Below, piece after piece: positions 16,893 through 25,824 of a stretch of 46,752 bases of DNA (within the stretch, counting starts at the first letter, position 1; each line of letters opens with the position of its first letter). The DNA is taken from the NCBI GenBank assembly GCA_021732845.1, contig JAKFUF010000129.1:1-46752 (forward strand). Reading direction: 5' to 3'. This stretch comes from Planctomycetaceae bacterium (GTDB lineage Bacteria; Planctomycetota; Planctomycetia; Planctomycetales; Planctomycetaceae). Under the pieces are notes generated by a model, which was not told the DNA's origin, did not search any database, and saw only the letters and a program-made list of their open reading frames with translations. The position numbers and the translations under genes were made by a program.

Positions 16893-18296
16893 TCATGTCG
16901 CGCTGTTGCGGCGCTCCACGGCGGACCGGGTGGAATTCAAGAACAGCCATCCCAGTGCGCTGAGAAGGTAGGCGGCGGCGATGACGTACAGCACCAGATT
17001 CCAACCCCAGGGGCGGGCAAGTGCCCAGAAGGAGAGTACAGTCGGCGATGCGCCATCCGCCGCCGTTGGCGGATGTCTGATGCCCGCGAACAGTTGCCCG
17101 ACCAGCCACGGACTGCAAGCCGCTCCGAGCACTCCGGACAAATTGACAATCCCGCTGACCACGCCGGTATATTTGCCGCTGAGGTCGAGGAGCGCCGCCC
17201 AGGTGCAGGGCCCCGCCATCCCGGCGAAGAACGCGGCCGCGGTAATGACAGCCACGGCCGCTTCCACGGTGTTGGCGCGGGTGGCGGCAAGGGTGCAGGC
17301 CGCGCTGGCCGACAGTGCGAGCATCGCCGTTCCGCTGCGGCTCAGCCATTTGCTGTTTGTCCGCCGGTAAATCTGGTCCACAATCAGGCCGCCCACAAAT
17401 CCCCCCGTGGCCACCGCCAGGAGGGGAGCCATCGTCAGCAGGCTGGCATTTTCAATCGACAATTCTCTGGAGTTCTTGAGGAAGGCGGGGAACCATGTGG
17501 GGAAAAACTCGTAGCCGAACGATCGCCAGAATTGCTGGAAGCACAACAGCCACAGGCTGACGCTGGTGAGCAGCAGGCCGAGGATGATGCCGATCTCGCG
17601 TCGGGAAACGGCCGGCCGGGCCGCCTCGGACCTGCCGCGGGAGATCCAATCAAGCTCCGCGCGGTTGATCCACGGATGCTCGGCGGGCCGGTTGCGGAAG
17701 AGAAACAGGAACGCCAGCGACCAGACAAGGCCGGTCGCGGAGTAGACACAGACGCACGTCCGCCAGTGCCACTCCAGCGAGCCCAGCAGGAACCCGGTCA
17801 GCCCCATCGCCAGCAGGCCGCCTGCCTGCATGCCGCCGGTCACCATCGCCGAGGCGATGCCACGTTCCGCGTCCGGAAACCAGTCACCCACCACTTTGGC
17901 AGAACACGGGATCAGCCCACCCTGAAACACTCCGATGGCGAACCGTGCCCAGTAAATGTGCTCCTTGCCGGCGAGTCCCGACCAGAGAGCGCACAGCGAC
18001 CAGCCGACGCAGATCAGCGGCAGCACGAGCCGCGCTCCAAAACGTGAACCGAGATATCCACCGGGAATCTGCATCCACAAATACCCGACCATGAAGCCGG
18101 CCAGCACGGTTCCCATCTGCTTGTCGTCGTATCCGAACTCGGCGGCCATCGCGGTGTTGATCGCGCCAATGTTCCGCATCAGATAGGCGACGGCCATCGC
18201 CAGCGTCAGCATTCCCAGGACCACGAAGCGGATGCGTGTCGGCTGCTGATCGGATGCGGAGTCGTCAGCCAGCGGAAAGACGCTCAAATCTGCCAT
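16893..18296 (-). CDS. MFS transporter, anion:cation symporter-like
   Basis: The 467-residue protein has about 12 predicted membrane segments in two halves and a central hydrophilic loop (about residues 200-235). The first half has YLMRNIGAINTAMAAEFGYD followed by GFMVGYLWMQIPGGYLGSRF, the pattern of the anion:cation symporter (ACS) family of the major facilitator superfamily, which imports organic acids such as sugar acids. The later FFAGMAGPCTWAALLDLSGKY and GIVNLSGVLGAACSPWL segments agree. The start at 18296 (MADLSVFPL) is preferred over 18389, because AGGCG precedes it and the longer leader has no membrane or coding character. The substrate cannot be named. It probably shares an operon with the GyrI-like gene. 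Confidence 0.88.
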   Translation of the reverse strand: MADLSVFPLADDSASDQQPTRIRFVVLGMLTLAMAVAYLMRNIGAINTAMAAEFGYDDKQMGTVLAGFMVGYLWMQIPGGYLGSRFGARLVLPLICVGWSLCALWSGLAGKEHIYWARFAIGVFQGGLIPCSAKVVGDWFPDAERGIASAMVTGGMQAGGLLAMGLTGFLLGSLEWHWRTCVCVYSATGLVWSLAFLFLFRNRPAEHPWINRAELDWISRGRSEAARPAVSRREIGIILGLLLTSVSLWLLCFQQFWRSFGYEFFPTWFPAFLKNSRELSIENASLLTMAPLLAVATGGFVGGLIVDQIYRRTNSKWLSRSGTAMLALSASAACTLAATRANTVEAAVAVITAAAFFAGMAGPCTWAALLDLSGKYTGVVSGIVNLSGVLGAACSPWLVGQLFAGIRHPPTAADGASPTVLSFWALARPWGWNLVLYVIAAAYLLSALGWLFLNSTRSAVERRNSAT

Positions 18297-18452
18297 GCTG
18301 TCGCCTGAGTGTGAACCGCGGGGGTGGCAATGCAGGCTGGGATCGAGCCCGAGGCCGTGCATTGTGGCCGAGCATTGAAGTCCCGACAAGGATGCTCAGG
18401 CTGGGAAAGTTCACTTCGCCTTCAGGGGTTTTGCCGTCGGCAGCCATGGGAT

Positions 18453-18925
18453 TAGGGGTCGGAGAAAGAATAACTGTCGCATTCTTGGAACGAATTACTC
18501 TCCCGGGCGACGATGCCAAAAGATCATCCCGGAGGGATGAAAGCTCTTAGCCGGGGGTTGAGCGAAGCGACACCCCCGGTTAGGAACCAGGAAATGATCC
18601 GATCCCGGAGGGATCGCAGCAAGCCTTGCGTGATTCCGGGACACCGCCAGTGGAGCCAGAGCGAATGGCTTCACGATAGGTGTTCCGGAATCTCGCAATT
18701 TGATACAGCGAGGAACGGTGCTGGCACCCCTGCCGGGGTGCGTTCGTCACACTTGCGTTTCCGGGGGTGTCGCTGCGTGTCTGTCGACACTTCGCTCAAC
18801 CCCCGGCTAAGAGCTGTGATCCCTCCGGGATCATCCTTGGTGACGCTGCTCTTTCAATAAACTGCTGTTCTGTGCTCCTCAACACGCCGACATAAAACTC
18901 CCTTTTATTGATGACGCGATCCTTA
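18453..18925. repeat. Family 1 long palindromic repeat, copy C with nested insertion
   Basis: Nearly identical to copy A over the outer parts (GGGTCGGAGAAAGAATAACT to GATGACGCGATCCTTA). It is interrupted at about 18622-18707 by a segment absent from the other copies. The repeat ends at TTA 18923-18925, which is the TAA stop of the minus-strand Uma2 gene. The 115-residue frame at 18513-18860 follows the repeat and is not a gene. Confidence 0.9.
18628..18696. mobile_element. Small palindromic insertion nested in family 1 copy C
   Basis: Arms GCGTGATTCCGGGACACC (18628-18645) and GGTGTTCCGGAATCTCGC (18679-18696) are inverted repeats with two mismatches in 18. Other family 1 copies have only about 5 bp here. 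The size (about 70-85 bp) and terminal inverted repeats suggest a tiny non-autonomous element. No target-site duplication is clear. Confidence 0.5.
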
Positions 18926-19654
18926 GGGGGCCAATTCGTCCGGTCCGGTGGGGTCGACCCTTAGTTTCGCGAGCATTTCGCGCAACATGGCATTTTCGTC
19001 CTCCAGTGCCTTACGTTGTTCTCGTTCGGAGGCTGCCACCTCAAGGGCCTGCTGCTCACGTATGCGTGCGGCTTCGGCCGGAAACAGCAGATGCGTCCGC
19101 GTGGCAGGGTTCCACAGCTTCAGATCCTCGCCCGCCGCTTCAAAGTGTAGGTGCAGTTCCATGCTGGGCAGTCGGCCTTCGACCGGGAGGATCGCCCGGT
19201 AGGTGCCGGCCTCCAGCCGGTATCCCTTCAGAGGCGGCTTCAGATACTCCTGGCGGGGGTCAAACAGAAAATACTCCTGAACCTTCAAGACATCCCGGTA
19301 GAGTTCAAACTTGTGAGTTTGGTCTTCGCGGCTCGTCGATGCCGAACTCAGTTCAATCACAACCTGAGGTCCGAGCCCCTCTTCCCACATCAGGTAGTAA
19401 TCGCGAAGCCGTTTGGGAACGCCGCGGACGAAAAACACATCGGGTGAAACATGTTTTCGTTTGTTGCCCTGCTCGTAATACAGGAGCAGGTTCCCGGTGA
19501 CGTAGACATCTGGGTCGGCAGCAAATTGTGCGTCCAGTTTTTGGATCAACCGGACCATCAGGTTGCGGTGCACGTCAGTTTCGGCCATCGGTTTGCCATC
19601 CGAGGTCGGGTAGTCCACTTCTTGAATTGCGGGATGAGAGGCAGCGGTTGTCAT
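18923..19654 (-). CDS. Uma2-family (DUF820) restriction-endonuclease-like protein
   Basis: A 243-residue member of the Uma2/DUF820 family, a PD-(D/E)xK nuclease-fold group expanded in cyanobacteria and planctomycetes. Core motifs are SPDVFF (D72), then VVIELSSASTSRED (E101) and the nearby K115 in DQTHKFELYRD. The C-terminal region (about 190-235) is a charged coiled coil rich in Arg/Glu, as in many members. Nuclease activity and biological role are unproven for the family. The last codon and stop lie exactly at the boundary of repeat copy C, whose final TTA supplies the TAA. No strong ribosome-binding site is visible before ATG 19654. Confidence 0.9.
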   Translation of the reverse strand: MTTAASHPAIQEVDYPTSDGKPMAETDVHRNLMVRLIQKLDAQFAADPDVYVTGNLLLYYEQGNKRKHVSPDVFFVRGVPKRLRDYYLMWEEGLGPQVVIELSSASTSREDQTHKFELYRDVLKVQEYFLFDPRQEYLKPPLKGYRLEAGTYRAILPVEGRLPSMELHLHFEAAGEDLKLWNPATRTHLLFPAEAARIREQQALEVAASEREQRKALEDENAMLREMLAKLRVDPTGPDELAP

Positions 19655-19678
19655 AGGAACGGCTCGTGACGACCTGCA

Positions 19679-21097
19679 TCATGGCTTTAATGGGAGAGGC
19701 TTCACGCCTTTCAAAACATCAATCCATTCTATCACCGAAATGGGCGTGGCATAGAGGGCGACGGCGGTGATCGACACAACGGCGAAGATCAGAAAGGCGT
19801 CAGAAATCCGGTTTGGCGCGAGTCGGCGGTCGGTGTAGCGGTAGCGCAGATAGAGCGCCGCACTGCAGATGATTGGCAGGGTGGCTGCCTGGACCATTCC
19901 GCCAAACTTCACCATCGCCTGCGGGGACTTGGGAAAAGCCAGGAAAAAAGTCAGCGCCAGCAGTGGGTAGAACACACACAGTCCGCGAATCCATGCCCGG
20001 CGTGAATCGCTTTCAGGGAACCGGACAAACTTCGCCAGACCGAAGAAATCGGCGGTGAGGCGGCTGTGTCCAGCCGATGAGACATACAGCGTCTTGAACA
20101 GCACGGCCCAGGCTCCGATTAGAAATGCCCGAACAGTCCAGGATCCGAAGCTTTCCTCATAGAGATGTGACAGCACCTCGATCATCTGTGAGTCGGCTGG
20201 ATCCATTTTCTTGGGATGCAGGACAGCCGCCCCGAGAAAGTAGAACGCCAGCGTCGCCGAGGTGAAGACGACCATGCTGACCCATGCATCCAGTTGCAGG
20301 ACGCGCATCCAGCCCCGCGCCCGGCGGCCCCAGGCCTCATCGTCGGTGCGCGGTCCCGTCCAGCGGGCGTACCCCTTTTCGACGCACCAGTAGGGATAGT
20401 AGTACAGTTCATTCGCGCCGACTCCCGTAATTCCAAAGCACGCGAATGCGTAGTAGGTCGCCTTCGCGTGATCAGGAAGCCCCGGCACCAAACCCTTGCC
20501 AATCTGATCCCAGGAGACCGCGAAGGATGTGAACTGCAGTGCCACTGCCCCCAGCACGGTCACGGCCGTGACACTGACAACTAAAAAAGTCGTCAACCGT
20601 TCGATCATCACATAGCCGCCGCTCAACAGCAGAACGATGATTGACACTGCGATGAACACCCCCCAAGCCCAGGGCGGAACACCCGGAAGGGTCAGATTCA
20701 ACGCCTGCTGAACGCCGCCGATCATTCCTCCGAGTTGAGCCACTGTCGCCAGCAGCATGAAGAACCACCACCAGACGAGCCAGTGCGTGCGCCACCGCGG
20801 CCCGGGCAGCGCGTCCAGCGCGGCCAGGGTCGGTTTGCCGGATGAAATGGCGTAGCGGCCCAGTTCGATTTGGACAAACACCTTGATAATGCAGCTGTAA
20901 AGGATGAGCCACAGGAAGGCGAAGCCATACTTGGCACCAAGCCCCGTCGTGATGATCAGTTCGCCGGAGCCGACGATCGACCCGGCCAGAATGATGCCCG
21001 GCCCGATCTTGCGCAGCGCCTGCCACAAGCTCGTCGGCGGTTCCTGGATGTCATCGACAGAGAGGGCATACGGGTCGTACTGCGCGGCTTCGCTCAT
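19679..21097 (-). CDS. Nramp-related transporter lacking the usual metal-binding motif
   Basis: The 472-residue protein has about 11 membrane helices and overall similarity to Nramp divalent-metal transporters: the first helix reads IGPGIILAGSIVGSGELIIT (31-50). Canonical Nramp proteins have DPGN in this helix and a Met-x-His-type motif in helix 6. Here the DPGN position reads GSGE, and helix 6 reads CFGITGVGANELYYYPYW. The metal-binding aspartate and methionine therefore appear to be missing, so it may carry another ion or solute. The start at 21097 (MSEAAQYDPY) is preferred over 21139. It lies 24 bp upstream of the Uma2 gene on the same strand. Confidence 0.8.
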   Translation of the reverse strand: MSEAAQYDPYALSVDDIQEPPTSLWQALRKIGPGIILAGSIVGSGELIITTGLGAKYGFAFLWLILYSCIIKVFVQIELGRYAISSGKPTLAALDALPGPRWRTHWLVWWWFFMLLATVAQLGGMIGGVQQALNLTLPGVPPWAWGVFIAVSIIVLLLSGGYVMIERLTTFLVVSVTAVTVLGAVALQFTSFAVSWDQIGKGLVPGLPDHAKATYYAFACFGITGVGANELYYYPYWCVEKGYARWTGPRTDDEAWGRRARGWMRVLQLDAWVSMVVFTSATLAFYFLGAAVLHPKKMDPADSQMIEVLSHLYEESFGSWTVRAFLIGAWAVLFKTLYVSSAGHSRLTADFFGLAKFVRFPESDSRRAWIRGLCVFYPLLALTFFLAFPKSPQAMVKFGGMVQAATLPIICSAALYLRYRYTDRRLAPNRISDAFLIFAVVSITAVALYATPISVIEWIDVLKGVKPLPLKP

Positions 21098-21290
21098 AAC
21101 CGGAGAGCCTCTGTTCGCGGGGGATACGCGGCGCGCCACTCGTCAGCGCAGTCTGGCAGGATACACTGCCCGGGAGGCACAATCCACAGGGGAGACAGAG
21201 TTTCGACCGCGGACGTCCCCTGAGCGCCAATCCGCAATTGGCGTCCCGTGGATCTGGTTCCGTTGCGGCGAAAGGAAACTGACGCTCAGA

Positions 21291-22739
21291 TCACTTCGCC
21301 ACCACCGTGTTCATCTGCACGGAGTGCAGTTCACTCCCGGTCCAGACGCCCAATGACGCTGCCCCGCCAGGTGGAATCTTCAGAATCTGGTCGGCAAAGC
21401 TGGCGATGGTCGGCGTTGTCACGCCATTGACGCTGACAATGAGATCCGCGGCGTTCAATTTGCCCAAGGCTGGCCCGTCAGGAGCGACGGATTCGACCAG
21501 AATTCCGTTCGTCGTCGGCAATCGCAGCGTCTGCGCCAACTCGGGACTGATATTGTACCCCAGTTTGACCCCCAGTTGCCGCTCCCCTGGAAGCAGGCGT
21601 GGCTCAACCGGAACCATCTGGACGATCAACTCCTTCTTAATGGTGCTGGAGCCTCGCGCGAGCTTCACATCCAGCGTATCTCCGGGTGTCAGTTCTTCGA
21701 TCTTGCGGCGGATGTCCGACACATCCCGAAACGGCTTGCCGTTCAATTCGAGCAGGATGTCTCCCGCCCGGATGCCGCCTTTTGCCGCGGGAGAATCCGG
21801 TATGCAATAGTCGACCAACATCAACGCCTGCCCCTTGGGAAGCTCATTCGGCGGGGTGAGAATCACGCGATGCATCAGCAGTCCGAGCCACCCGCGGCGA
21901 ATCCGCTTGTACTCTTTGAAATCGTCGAAGGCCCGTCTCACCGTGCTGGAGGGGATGGCGAAGCCGATGCCCATGTTGCCATCGCCGATGATGAACGTGT
22001 TGATGCCGACAACCTCCCCCTTGAGATTCACCAGGGGGCCGCCGCTGTTGCCGGGATTAATGGCGGCATCGGTCTGGATCAGATCCTGGCTGTCGAAGTT
22101 TTCCAGTTGCGCGTGCCGTCCCTTGGCGCTGACAATGCCTGCCGTCACCGACTGATCGAGGCCAAACGGGTTGCCAATCGCAAGGACCCAGTCCCCCACC
22201 TCCAACTGGTTGCTGTCCCCCAGCGTCGCCGGAGACAATTCGTTCGTTCCGGGGTCAAACTTGATCAAAGCCAGGTCCATCCGCGCATCGCTGCCCACAA
22301 CCGTGGCGGTAAACCGTTCGTCCGCATTCTGGAGCTTGACCCGCAGCCCCTTGCCACCGGCAACCACGTGGTGGTTGGTCAGCACGAAGCCACTTTTGTC
22401 GATGATCAGGCCGGATCCAGCCTGTCGCAGATATTGGAGGCCGGCGCGCGGCTCTTCATCGACATCGGTGGCATCACTCCGGACAATCGATTCCACGACA
22501 TCGACATGGACGACGGCCGGCCGCACCTGTTCGCTGACCAGTCGAAATGCCTGCGAGGTCACATTCAACTGGTCAAGCTGCTGTTTGACACCCAGCCGCC
22601 GGGCGTCGTCCCGGCCCCGTTCCAGGGCCATGCTGATCCGGTAGGCCACAATCGGCAGGCCGTAGATCAGCATCAACCCGCCCAGAAAACCAACGAGGCA
22701 AACCGTCAGCCACCGCTGCGCAGGAGAAAGGGGAGTCAT
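21291..22739 (-). CDS. HtrA/DegP-like serine protease with two PDZ domains
   Basis: A 482-residue S1C-family protease. A membrane anchor (about 10-34) is followed by a short coil, the trypsin-like domain (about 65-270) and two PDZ domains (about 280-380 and 395-475). The catalytic triad is intact: H124 in TNHHVVAGG, D155 in MDLALIKF and S232 in NPGNSGGPL. Such proteins degrade or refold damaged proteins in the periplasm. The anchored form with two PDZ domains resembles DegS/DegQ-type enzymes. No strong Shine-Dalgarno sequence precedes ATG 22739. A minus-strand thioredoxin-like gene lies upstream, and both may serve envelope protein quality control. Confidence 0.95.
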   Translation of the reverse strand: MTPLSPAQRWLTVCLVGFLGGLMLIYGLPIVAYRISMALERGRDDARRLGVKQQLDQLNVTSQAFRLVSEQVRPAVVHVDVVESIVRSDATDVDEEPRAGLQYLRQAGSGLIIDKSGFVLTNHHVVAGGKGLRVKLQNADERFTATVVGSDARMDLALIKFDPGTNELSPATLGDSNQLEVGDWVLAIGNPFGLDQSVTAGIVSAKGRHAQLENFDSQDLIQTDAAINPGNSGGPLVNLKGEVVGINTFIIGDGNMGIGFAIPSSTVRRAFDDFKEYKRIRRGWLGLLMHRVILTPPNELPKGQALMLVDYCIPDSPAAKGGIRAGDILLELNGKPFRDVSDIRRKIEELTPGDTLDVKLARGSSTIKKELIVQMVPVEPRLLPGERQLGVKLGYNISPELAQTLRLPTTNGILVESVAPDGPALGKLNAADLIVSVNGVTTPTIASFADQILKIPPGGAASLGVWTGSELHSVQMNTVVAK

Positions 22740-22823
22740 GGTTGGACGCGCTGTGTTCTAGGGATCAGTCTCTTAACAATTGAAAACGCTTTGTCAGCAG
22801 CGCCGACCACCATCAACCAGATG

Positions 22824-22851
22824 GTCATTTGTCATTTGTCATTTGTCATTT
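22824..22851. repeat. Tandem repeat of GTCATTT, four units
   Basis: Four perfect copies of the 7-bp unit GTCATTT stand in the 127-bp gap between the thioredoxin-like gene and the HtrA gene. Slippage could vary the spacing upstream of the HtrA gene, but the array is about 85-110 bp from its start. Confidence 0.9.
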
Positions 22852-22866
22852 TGAGTTCACCTCTAC

Positions 22867-23856
22867 TCATTCCTTGATCGGCAACAGTTTCGCCACCGCG
22901 GCCCGCAGGTTGCCGCCGTACAGGTCGACGTTGACCACGTTCCCCTTCTGGTCAATCACGAACAGCGAGGGGATGGTGACGACGCGAAAGTCAGTCTGCA
23001 GCCGGCCGGCGGGTTGTTCATTCATGACCATCCGCCACGGAAGCTGCCGGCGCGTCTTAAACTCTTCCACATCCGACACCCGCTCGTCCAAGCTGACGCC
23101 GACAATCTCGAGGCCATGCGGATGGAACTCCTCGTGAAGCGCCTTGAGCTGCGGCAGTTCTTCGAGGCAGGGCGGGCAGTTGGTCGCCCAAAAATCGAGG
23201 ATCAGGACTTTGTCCGAGAACTGCGACAGTTCAACCGCTTCGCCTTTGATGTCGGTGGCGGAGAACGGCGGACTCGGCTTGCCGATCAGGCCGATCTTGG
23301 CCACGCGGGTCTCGGCAATCTCGGCGATGACCGGGTTGATGGGGAACGCGGCGACCAGCCGCTCGTAGACGGCCCGCGAGGCTTCGAGATCGCCATTGAG
23401 CCGCGCCTGGACGGACAACTGATGGGCAAAATCGAGCGTGCGAGTCGCCGCCTGAAACCGCGCCCCGCGCAGCAGTTCATCAAAGCTGCCGAGGGCCTCA
23501 GGGATCTGCCCGGACTTCGCGAGCCCCAGACACTGGACCCGCCGGGTCAAATTCGCCGCATCGGCATCCAGCACCGGGTTGCTCAGCCGGGCAGCCGCCG
23601 TGGAGAGCGCGAGGTCTTCAAGCCCGCTGGTGAGCGCCGTCTCCAGAATCCAGTGCCGCGCCGCCTCCGCATCGGCGGCTCCCGGGTTCTGCTGAACGTA
23701 GGCGATCACCTCCTGCATCAGCGCCCGCTGCCGCGTTTGGACCAGTTGTCGAAAGCCCGGTGCTTTGGTCGGCTCTTCGGCGTGGCTCACGCCGCCCCAA
23801 ATCACGATCAGGCTGAACAGCAGAGCCGTGTGGCGGCAATTGAAACGAACTGGCAT
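22867..23856 (-). CDS. Exported TlpA/ResA-like thioredoxin-fold protein
   Basis: The 329-residue protein has a signal peptide (1-26, cut after SHA). A helical, TPR-like N-terminal part (about 30-185) precedes a C-terminal thioredoxin domain of the TlpA/AhpC-TSA type (about 190-329). The redox motif is C227-P-P-C230 in DFWATNCPPCLEELPQLK, and a cis-proline occurs in VTIPSLFVID. It probably reduces disulfides or handles oxidised thiols outside the cytoplasm. GAGGA a few bases before ATG 23856 supports the start. It is separate from the second TlpA-like gene at 44229, which has no helical domain. Confidence 0.9.
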   Translation of the reverse strand: MPVRFNCRHTALLFSLIVIWGGVSHAEEPTKAPGFRQLVQTRQRALMQEVIAYVQQNPGAADAEAARHWILETALTSGLEDLALSTAAARLSNPVLDADAANLTRRVQCLGLAKSGQIPEALGSFDELLRGARFQAATRTLDFAHQLSVQARLNGDLEASRAVYERLVAAFPINPVIAEIAETRVAKIGLIGKPSPPFSATDIKGEAVELSQFSDKVLILDFWATNCPPCLEELPQLKALHEEFHPHGLEIVGVSLDERVSDVEEFKTRRQLPWRMVMNEQPAGRLQTDFRVVTIPSLFVIDQKGNVVNVDLYGGNLRAAVAKLLPIKE

Positions 23857-23940
23857 GATTCCTCACGTGACAGAATTGGCATTCGGTGCGGCGGTGCCGG
23901 ATGACAGGTTCACAAAACCTACGTATCGATTCGAGCGGTC

Positions 23941-24471
23941 TTAAGCGGCAGGTTCCCGAATGGCGGCGATGATGCCCTTCATGAATGCGGGGAGGTCATC
24001 CGGCTTGCGGCTCGTGACCAGGTTGCGGTCGCGGACCACTTCGGCATCGGACCAGACGGCCCCGGCGTTGACCATGTCGTCCTTGATCGCGAAGAAGCTG
24101 GTCACCTTGCGGCCTCGAAGAGCGCCCGGAGCCGAACAGAGCATCCACCCGCCGTGACAGATCGCGCCCACCGCCTTGTTCTGCGTCATCGCGTCCGCCA
24201 CGATCTTGTTGATCGACGCGTGCCGCCGCATGTGGTCCGGAGCATATCCGCCGGGGATGATCAGACAGTCGAAGTCGGCCATCGACACATCCTTGGCCGC
24301 CTTGTCGCTGACGGCGGGGTAGCCGATCTTCGAGGGGTAGGTGGTCTTTGCCTCGTTGCCCACCAGAATTGTCTCGACACCTTCTTCACGCAGCCGGTAC
24401 AACGGATACCAGACTTCCATTTCTTGGTAGAGTTGGTCGACCAGGACAATTGCCTTCTTGCCATTCAACAT
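23941..24471 (-). CDS. DJ-1/PfpI-family protein (type 1 glutamine amidotransferase-like)
   Basis: A 176-residue protein of the PfpI group. The nucleophile elbow AICHGGWML places the catalytic Cys at 105 and His at 106. The glutamate partner lies in the YQEMEVWYPLYRL stretch (E17 or E19), and IIPGGYAPDHMRR is the family oxyanion loop. Members have been described as proteases, glyoxalases or deglycases, and the true activity is debated. The length equals that of PfpI/YhbO. A GGAG motif lies 9 bp before ATG 24471. It probably has a stress-protective role in the cytoplasm. Confidence 0.93.
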   Translation of the reverse strand: MLNGKKAIVLVDQLYQEMEVWYPLYRLREEGVETILVGNEAKTTYPSKIGYPAVSDKAAKDVSMADFDCLIIPGGYAPDHMRRHASINKIVADAMTQNKAVGAICHGGWMLCSAPGALRGRKVTSFFAIKDDMVNAGAVWSDAEVVRDRNLVTSRKPDDLPAFMKGIIAAIREPAA

Positions 24472-24547
24472 GATTCAATGCTCCGCATGAATTGAAGTCT
24501 CGAGGTTGCAGGATTTCCCATCTTAAGAAGTCGAAACGGGGTCAGCC

Positions 24548-25807
24548 ATGATGCGGTCGAGCCTCCTGCTTTGCGGTTTGCTGGGTCTGGTCCTTGCCGT
24601 CCAGGGCAGCGGTGCACCGCCCAGGCTGACCGACTCGGGAACGGATGTCGTCTCCATCAAGGCCGGTCCCCGCCTGCAGGGAGCGATCCTGCATCGCGCT
24701 GCGGATGGCACCGTTGCCTTGGCTGTCCAACGCTCGTGGCTCGCCCGGCGGGGCGCGAAATTCTACGACCAACAGCTCAAGAAAGAGACCGCCTTGGCGA
24801 TCGCAGCCGTCAAGCAGTGCCTGGAACGGATTGATGCTTGGAAGACCGATCGAGAAAACGACCGCAATCTGGTCATTTTTCTCGACAAGGAAGTCGACCG
24901 TTTGACGGCGCTGCAGGCGGATCTGGATGCCGGACGGCCCCTCACCACGCGGTTCATGCAACTCGAGATTCCCGCCGCGCACATTGAACGGGTCACCGTG
25001 CAACCGGCCGATCGGCGGCAGGTGGCCATCGCTGCGTGGCACGAACAGATTCCCGATGTCGAGGACACGACCGTCGACGCCCTGGCGGCAGAATTGAAGC
25101 GGCGGGGCATCGATTTCGCCAACCGCCGGTTCGATCTGTCGCAGGAACTGCCGCCCGCGGTGCAAACCGCGGAGCAGTGGGCCGCCCGGCAGGCCGTCGT
25201 GGAATACAGCCTGCGTCGCTCGCTGACCTTTCAGGGCACGCAGGAACTCCTCCTGCGCACTGGTGACGGCGCGGCCGCGCCGGAGATGACGCGGCTGATT
25301 GGCGACTTGTTCAAATCCCAGCTCGAAGGGCAGCTTGCGGATCTGCTGGGCGAAGGCGGCGCTTCCAAGCCCCGGGAAGATGCTGGCAACAAGGCCCTCC
25401 AGGGCGCTCAACAAACAGCAGAGAAGGAGGGCGTCAGCGGATTCCGCGTGACGCGGCTGGCATTCCAACTGGCCAACAAGACCGTGTCGGTTGAAGGCCG
25501 GTTTCTGGCCCGCATGCCCAACGGCACTTGGCGCACAATTTGGCGGCACACGGAGACCGTGGATGCCTCCAGGCCCCAGGAAGAGGCGGAAAAAGAGCTG
25601 GCAGAAGACCCGCAGATCAAGCAGGTGCTCACAATTGCCAAAGCCGGTGGCTTCGGTGCGGACGACGACCAGATCCGCCAGGCCCTGCGGTTTGGCGCAG
25701 CCACGCGAACCGCACAGGAAACAGCCGACACCCGCTTCTTCGAGTTCTTCGACCGCCATGTTCAGCACGTTGACGGGCCGCCGTTGGTGCTTCCGCCGAT
25801 GCCATGA
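24548..25807 (+). CDS. Secreted planctomycete protein of unknown function
   Basis: The 419-residue protein has a hydrophobic signal peptide (about 1-22, cut before APPRL). I do not recognise the family. After a short beta segment (VVSIKAGPRLQGAILHRAAD, like an SH3-type or Planctomycete SHD1-like strand set) comes a long, highly charged helical region (about 60-270), then a more beta-rich part containing VEGRFLARMPNGTWRTIW. It is chosen over the equally long antisense frame at 24542-25822 because of the signal peptide, ordinary amino-acid composition and lack of a plausible start on the other strand. It is divergent from the DJ-1 gene. Confidence 0.65.
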   Translation: MMRSSLLLCGLLGLVLAVQGSGAPPRLTDSGTDVVSIKAGPRLQGAILHRAADGTVALAVQRSWLARRGAKFYDQQLKKETALAIAAVKQCLERIDAWKTDRENDRNLVIFLDKEVDRLTALQADLDAGRPLTTRFMQLEIPAAHIERVTVQPADRRQVAIAAWHEQIPDVEDTTVDALAAELKRRGIDFANRRFDLSQELPPAVQTAEQWAARQAVVEYSLRRSLTFQGTQELLLRTGDGAAAPEMTRLIGDLFKSQLEGQLADLLGEGGASKPREDAGNKALQGAQQTAEKEGVSGFRVTRLAFQLANKTVSVEGRFLARMPNGTWRTIWRHTETVDASRPQEEAEKELAEDPQIKQVLTIAKAGGFGADDDQIRQALRFGAATRTAQETADTRFFEFFDRHVQHVDGPPLVLPPMP

Positions 25808-25824
25808 TTTCGCTCTGACCAAGC

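Noticed and set aside
16509-18047. 512-residue plus-strand frame opposite the MFS gene
   Set aside because: It is a shadow of a clear 12-helix transporter. Its composition is rich in Arg, Gly, Pro and His with no domain.
22867-23856. Possible cytochrome c in the thioredoxin-like gene because of its cysteines
   Set aside because: The only pair is CPPC in a thioredoxin context. No CxxCH motif is present.
24542-25822. 426-residue antisense frame opposite the secreted protein at 24548-25807
   Set aside because: It is the high-GC shadow of the plus-strand gene. It has no signal peptide, recognisable family or plausible start, while the plus-strand frame has both a leader and normal composition.
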